Shown piece by piece: positions 59,201 to 64,000 of a stretch of DNA of 64,000 bases. Source of the DNA: Mariannaea sp. PMI_226 (Eukaryota; Ascomycota; Sordariomycetes; Hypocreales; Nectriaceae); the NCBI GenBank assembly GCA_024336345.1, contig JANFOG010000007.1, positions 1,488,001 through 1,552,000 of the forward strand, in the 5' to 3' direction. The notes under the pieces are model-generated. The model was not told where the DNA came from. It searched no databases and saw nothing but the letters and a program-made list of their open reading frames with translations. A program made the position numbers and the translations under genes. Every line of letters starts with the position of its first letter. Positions within the stretch are counted from its first letter, which is position 1.

Positions 59201-59553
59201 ACTAGATTATACTTCATGTCTATGTCTCTAATTTAGTTTCGTTTTCACATTCATCACTATTTATGTACAGCTTGAACTACGTTCGAAAAACTTCCAGCTA
59301 TTTGCAAGGCAATGTCTCGGATTTCTGATGGGCTGAATACACCTTCTAGAGCTAAGTTCACGTCCTGCGCGACTCTCAATTGTACCTTGCAGTCCCCCTT
59401 CCTTCATCTCATATCAAACATCTGCGGAAAGACAGACTTAGTGGGTACACAACGAGTTCTCTCCAGATATCGGGCACAATTACAGTCTCATAGAGCTCTT
59501 GTTTTCATTCAAGGCGTATCTAACATTCGAATGTACTACGCTCAAGATAAGTA
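59201..59553. other. Short gap between converging genes
   Basis: 353 bp between the stops of the two SnoaL-like genes. It holds only 3' sequence; I see no feature. Confidence 0.5.
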
Positions 59554-60074
59554 CTATGTACAGAAATATGGCACACGGTCCTTTGCAACAGGATCGATGA
59601 TCCGGTACTGTCGTATTCTAGGTCCCGGGGACGCTTGTTCAATTTCCATTCGAGCGACGAATTGTCGATTCAAACTGGCGCCGTCGCTAGTTTTCATATG
59701 TAACTGGCCTATCAGGATCAGGTCTGTGCCACCAGCGTCGTTGATGTAAATTTTGAAAACCTCGTGGCGACGAAACGTTATCGTGTCCCAGGCATGTTTC
59801 CGGCAACCGCGTATTTCTTTCAGAAGATGAAATTCGTTACTCAGGGCACATCTTTAATGTACAATTGCGTGATGCTAATCTTACCATCAGTACCGCTGAA
59901 AGTGCCATCGGCTAGCATAAAGATTCCATCTGAGATAAAGACCTCCGCCGCAAGGCGCTCGCCCGAGTCATCTGCTTTGGAGTCTGCGAGGCTGAAGAAG
60001 TGGACAACTAGTTGCTTGATCTCAACAGGAATGTCAATAAGAGGCCATACCGATGCTGCAGTCTTGGCTTCCAT
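59554..60074 (-). CDS. Second SnoaL-like (NTF2-fold) protein
   Basis: Two exons on the minus strand, 60074-59885 and 59816-59554, give 150 residues. Splicing restores the motif GTFSGTDEIRGCRKHAW, which is hidden in separate frames in the unspliced DNA. The protein is a single SnoaL-like domain: helix LVVHFFSLADSKADDSGERLAAEVF, then strands GIFMLADG, EVFKIYINDAGGTDLILIGQ and NRQFVARMEIEQ. It has no signal peptide. It differs clearly from the 206-residue neighbour, so the two are not a recent duplication. It lies between that gene and the VOC dioxygenase-like gene. A role in isomerising or hydrating a ring-cleavage or polyketide product is possible (inference). Confidence 0.8.
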
Positions 60075-60774
60075 GATGTAACTAATTTAATGAGGAATGA
60101 TGGAGATGTGAGTGACAATATCTCCCACTACATATGGGATCTGGCACAGGCTTTTACATTGGATGCTCAAATCCAGGTACAACTTATTGCCAGAGTAGAC
60201 ATGGTAAAGCCTGCCGTGTTATTGAGACAGAGCAGCCCCTGTAACCCACCAAGTCTAACCCGTTCTTCTCGGCATTTATGGACTGGACTCGGCGCCGGAT
60301 ACCAATACGGCAGTCCGAGCTAGAGGGGTTAGCTTGGTTCTACTTCGGATCCATAGTTCAGCGCAAATACTCGGAGAAAGTAAACTCCCGGAAGACATTG
60401 TCATTGGCAAGGGCAAAACATGGTTGAAGAGTATGTCAGTTTGAAAGTGTTTTATTGTATATACAAAAGAAACCAAGGAGTAGAGTACATAAAGTCCGGA
60501 TAAATGGAGGGCTTTCACTGTGGGTTTATTTTGGCCAATGAGAAGCTGGCTTCTTGCGATAAAAGCATCCTCTCTTCCCATGGCCAAAGGGAAAAAGAAA
60601 TAAAAAAGGGAGCAGAAAACAAGAAAATCCCCTTGAACAGAAAGTCCCTGACGCTAGGCAGCTATTTCACAAACATTAATCTGCAAATTTTTACCTGCAT
60701 TCCACATCAGACACGAGGTTTTCCTTTGTCCTTTTCTACCACATATTCTAGTACCAACTTCTCCAACTGTCAAC
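60075..60774. other. Shared upstream region of divergent genes
   Basis: 700 bp between the second SnoaL-like gene (minus) and the VOC gene (plus). A minus-strand frame at 60276-60587 has no motif. The stretch just before 60775 is a CT-rich leader. Confidence 0.45.
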
Positions 60775-61344
60775 ATGCCCGAGTCTACCAACGTCCTTCG
60801 GCCAAGTGGCTTAGCCCACGTCGTTTTTCGAACTACGAATATTAAAGCCATGGTAGACTATTGGGCGACATTCCTCGGGGCAGAGAGGGTGTTTGAGAAT
60901 GAGTTTATTGCATTTCTACGTTATGATGAAGAACATCACCGTGTGGCCATCATCAACGAGAATGGCGCCCAGCCGGCCCCAGCGGGAGCCGTTGGCTTAC
61001 ACCATGTGGCTTTTACATATTCCTCCTTACGGCTTCTGCTTGAAGCCCATAAAGAGCGGGAGCGAATTGGTATCAACCCCACTTGGTGTGTGAACCACGG
61101 TCCTACTACGAGCATATATTACAAGGACCCGGATGGCAACTCCATCGAGACGCAAGTCGACAACTACGACACCATTGAGGAGGCCAATGAATTTATGAAG
61201 TCTTCTCTCTTCCAGCAGAATCCTATCGGGACAGATATTGACGCTTCTGAGTTTCTTTCGCGATTGGAAGCTGGTGCGGATGAGAAGGAATTGAAAACCA
61301 GAGTTGAAATAGGACCAAGAGTCGACATACCAGCAGCGGTATAA
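60775..61344 (+). CDS. VOC-superfamily protein, extradiol-dioxygenase-like
   Basis: A single exon of 189 residues. It has two beta-alpha-beta-beta-beta modules of the vicinal-oxygen-chelate fold. The three metal ligands of type I extradiol dioxygenases are in place: His15 (LAHVVF), His77 (LHHVAF, with His76 the alternative) and Glu125 (DPDGNSIETQ). The segments YYKDPDGN and GLHHVAFTY match dihydroxybiphenyl-dioxygenase-like domains. It is a single-domain form, about 150 residues plus a C-terminal tail, where bacterial BphC has two. It may cleave a catechol ring next to the hydroxyls using Fe(II), but glyoxalase-type or isomerase activity is also possible in this superfamily. The upstream region is shared with the second SnoaL gene. 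The FAD hydroxylase that could supply a catechol starts 880 bp downstream on the same strand. Confidence 0.85.
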   Translation: MPESTNVLRPSGLAHVVFRTTNIKAMVDYWATFLGAERVFENEFIAFLRYDEEHHRVAIINENGAQPAPAGAVGLHHVAFTYSSLRLLLEAHKERERIGINPTWCVNHGPTTSIYYKDPDGNSIETQVDNYDTIEEANEFMKSSLFQQNPIGTDIDASEFLSRLEAGADEKELKTRVEIGPRVDIPAAV

Positions 61345-62224
61345 GCAGGAAGCAAGTGAACTGGATGAGAATCGCTATCAATGGATGGGATTTGGAATTC
61401 ACGCAACGTGTTCCAAGCCATAGCCAATCGCCCCAATAACAGACTGAAATGGAAGCATGCGTTCGTCTTAATCAAATATAATGTCATCGTGTAACGTACA
61501 ATAACCGCACACAATACCGTCATTGCATGTAGTGAAGGTCGGCTGCCAACGACTACCTATTGAAACTGTGTAGAGCTAAATTTGTCAACTGAAGCCTTCT
61601 ATTTATTGTCAACACATAATGTCGGATGCAACCGACATCACTGACACCTTCAAGGGCAACTCTCAACACAGCCCGGTCTGCTATAACTAGTACCCAAGTT
61701 ACCCATAGATTTTCTCAATTCAAAGACCAAACTTTCCAATTTGACCCATAACTGGGTGCAGCTTTGAGTAGTTGTGGCCTTACACTGCATGTATTGCCCA
61801 ATATGCAAAGCCAACACGCTTTTTGCCGTTCCAGTCCGACAAGAAAACTACCCGGTTCATTGAATAGGGTAGCCAATGTACCCATTGTCGGACTCCGAAA
61901 ATCAAATATGGCTAAAACGCCGAGATCATGGTGACATTGTGACCCCGCATCACAATCTCTAGCTTACTGCTTAAATTTCCCCGGATTATTGGAAACGCGT
62001 CCGGATAAGTTGACAACTAATCTGGATGTCCGCGCAAAAGGGGAAATTTTCGTCTACTTAGGTTGATTTCAGAGCTTGGAGGACACTGTTTAAATGATTC
62101 TACTCATGTACGAGCAGCTGGGATACATTTGCTTTTAGAGTGCATCAAAATCTCGTCCGACATAGTAATAAGCAACCCGTAATATCCACGCACATCATCA
62201 ACACTCGCCAATCTGAGTTGCGCC
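61345..62224. other. Intergenic
   Basis: 880 bp between two genes on the same strand. No frame or RNA gene is supported. It contains the promoter of the hydroxylase. Confidence 0.5.
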
Positions 62225-64000
62225 ATGTCTCAGGAGATTGAAATACCCATTGTCATTGTGGGAGGAGGAGGCTGCGGCCTAACTCTGTCCAGCTTCTTAT
62301 CCAACTATGGAATCAATCATGTTTTGGTAGAAAAGCACTTGACAACTTCGATCCTGCCTAAAGCCCACTATCTCAATCAGCGGACCATGGAAATACTTCG
62401 CAACCACAACATGGTGGATGAAATCTTGCAGAAGACATGCCCACCAAGGCACATGAGCCAAGTTGCCTGGCAAACATCCCTCGGCGGCACAGGCCCAATG
62501 GACCGCAAGGTCATCCATAAATTCGAATGTTTTGGTGGAAACGAAGGAACTGACTACGCAGAGACATACAGGTGAGTTGTTGGATATGTACCCCCGTGCT
62601 GGCTGCCAACGAGTAGTTAACTTTCGAGGACATTAGACGTGATGCGCCTTTGCGATCAGGCAACCTGCCACTATTCAGACTTGAACCAATATTGAGAAAA
62701 TTGGCTGAAAACAGAAACCCTGGCAAGATATTGTTCGGGCACCACATGGTGGAGTTTACTGATGAGGGGAGCGGTGTAAAGGTCAAGATTGTCGATCAAG
62801 AGGGCAAGGAGACTGTATACCGCTGCCAGTATCTCATTGGCGCTGATGGTGGTCGCACAATTGGCCCTCAGCTAGGAATCAAGATGGAGGGGCTCACCAA
62901 TATCACTGACATGGTATCGGTGCATTTCAGCGCTGATCTTTCTCGGTACTGGGATGACCGTTACTTTGCCTGTCATTTCATTAATGGCGAATGTGGAACT
63001 GTCTTCGAGAGCGGTGCCATTGTCCCCATGGGCCCAAATTGGGGCAAGCACTCGAAAGAATGGATTTTCCATTTTGGATTCGCAATGGACGATGAGAAGC
63101 GGCATGACGAATCCGCACTGGTCCCCAGAATTCGAGAGTTGCTGAAGATTCCAGACTTGGTTATGGATGTGCACAAAATCAGTCACTGGGCCATAGAGAG
63201 AGTACTTGCAGATCGATATCGGGTAGGTCGGGTCTTCGTCGCGGGTGATGCTGCACATCGCCGCCCGCCCACCACTGGTCTTGGTCTAAACACCGCCATT
63301 GAGGATTCTCTCAATATCGCTTGGAAGCTTGCTATGGTACTCAATGGAAAAGCGAGCAAGGAAATATTAGATACGTATGAGTCTGAGAGACGCCCAGTGG
63401 GACGCGTCAACTGCGATTGGGGCTTGTTCACGTTCAGCAATTCGGCAGTCATCAACACTGCCGTTGGTCTGGTCCCAGGTCAGAAAGAAGCCAACAGGCT
63501 ACGATTCCAAACCCTGTTTGAAGACTCTGACAAGGGTCGCAGCTTCAGAGCGCAAGTTGCACGCATTATCGACAGTCAGGCCATTGAATTTTGTGCCCAT
63601 GGTATTGAGCTAGGCTTCCGGTATTCTGACGGCCTTTTTATGCACGACGGTAGTGTACCAACTGAAAGAGACCCTCTTGGCCTAAAGTATTATCCTACGA
63701 CTTGTCCAGGGAATCGCCTGCCCCATGCCTGGATAGAAAAGGATGGAAATGTGATGTCCACGCACGACTTGGTACAAGCTCAGACTGCATTTGCCGTCAT
63801 TACGGACCAACATGGCCAAGCATGGGTGGAAGCAGCCAATACTATTGCCAAAAGGTTTGGAGTCACAATTGTGTCGGCCCAGGTTGGCGACAACGCGCAA
63901 TACAGAGACTATGATGACCGTTGGAGTTTGTTGAGTGGAATACAGCCTGGTGGCATGGTCTTGGTCCGCCCAGACAATATTGTGGCCTGGCGATCAATTT
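62225..64000 (+). CDS. FAD-dependent aromatic hydroxylase (phenol 2-monooxygenase / MhpA type), partial
   Basis: Exon 1 is 62225-62571. Exon 2 begins at 62637 and runs past the window edge; 570 residues are visible. It is a class A flavoprotein that inserts one oxygen into a phenolic ring using NAD(P)H. It has the FAD motif IPIVIVGGGGCG (N-terminus), the DG motif LIGADGGRTIGPQLG, and the GD motif VAGDAAHRRPPTTGLGLNTAIEDSLNIAWKLA. The C-terminal thioredoxin-like domain has started (FAVITDQHGQ...GGMVLVRPDNIVAWR), so only the last few dozen residues are probably missing. Exon 1 also contains the substrate-domain start PKAHYLNQRTMEILR. It is the last member of the 54-64 kb group, next to the extradiol-dioxygenase-like protein, which fits ring hydroxylation followed by ring opening. 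Confidence 0.88.

Overview
The window is nuclear DNA of a filamentous ascomycete (Pezizomycotina, probably Sordariomycetes; the class is an inference). The evidence is many genes with short introns of about 50-90 bp with GT..AG ends, CT-rich leaders, a Zn2Cys6 regulator, a Pth11-like membrane protein, a fungal GH16 glucanase, a secreted amine oxidase, a degraded NLR gene and Ty1/copia debris. I find no rRNA, no convincing tRNA and no CRISPR array.

Layout. 0.27-0.41 kb: a short copia-type solo LTR with a perfect 5-bp target duplication. 2.2-5.0 kb: a five-exon calpain-like protease. 5.9-7.5 kb (minus): a secreted choice-of-anchor-B protein. 9.95-11.2 kb: a defective copia element holding a gag gene, bounded by LTR ends in inverted orientation and a perfect GAAAT duplication. 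14.1-14.8 kb: a secreted repeat protein with 13 short two-cysteine units. 17.0-18.7 kb: a secreted FAD amine/polyamine oxidase. 19.6-21.0 kb: a six-exon rhodopsin-fold (Pth11-like) membrane protein. 21.4-22.8 kb (minus): an NB-ARC/NLR pseudogene. 23.5-24.5 kb (minus): an intronless asparaginase of the Rhizobium AnsA/ReAII type. 27.5-30.1 kb: a small ORF with a half zinc-cluster motif, divergent from a five-exon MDR oxidoreductase. 32.0-33.3 kb: an intronless HEAT-like protein that resembles bacterial proteins. 35.0-38.1 kb: a secreted AttH/CrtC-fold protein (kievitone hydratase/AsqI type), tail-to-tail with an epoxide hydrolase. 40.2-43.5 kb: a Zn2Cys6 regulator and a four-exon amidase, convergent with stops 34 bp apart. 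45.1-47.4 kb: a long-chain acyl-CoA synthetase. 48.5-49.1 kb (minus): an intronless DJ-1/PfpI protein. 50.6-51.6 kb (minus): a GH16 beta-glucanase.

54.1-64 kb looks like a catabolic or tailoring gene group: an alpha/beta hydrolase, a secreted amidohydrolase, two SnoaL-like proteins (tail-to-tail), a single-domain VOC protein with the His-His-Glu metal triad of type I extradiol dioxygenases, and an FAD aromatic hydroxylase that runs off the right edge. Hydroxylase, ring-cleaving dioxygenase and hydrolase are the steps of a meta-cleavage route. This grouping is the best candidate for an undescribed pathway, but the substrate cannot be read from sequence.

Exon joins were deduced by eye from reading frame, GT..AG ends and family conservation. 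Every spliced gene given here keeps a consistent frame.
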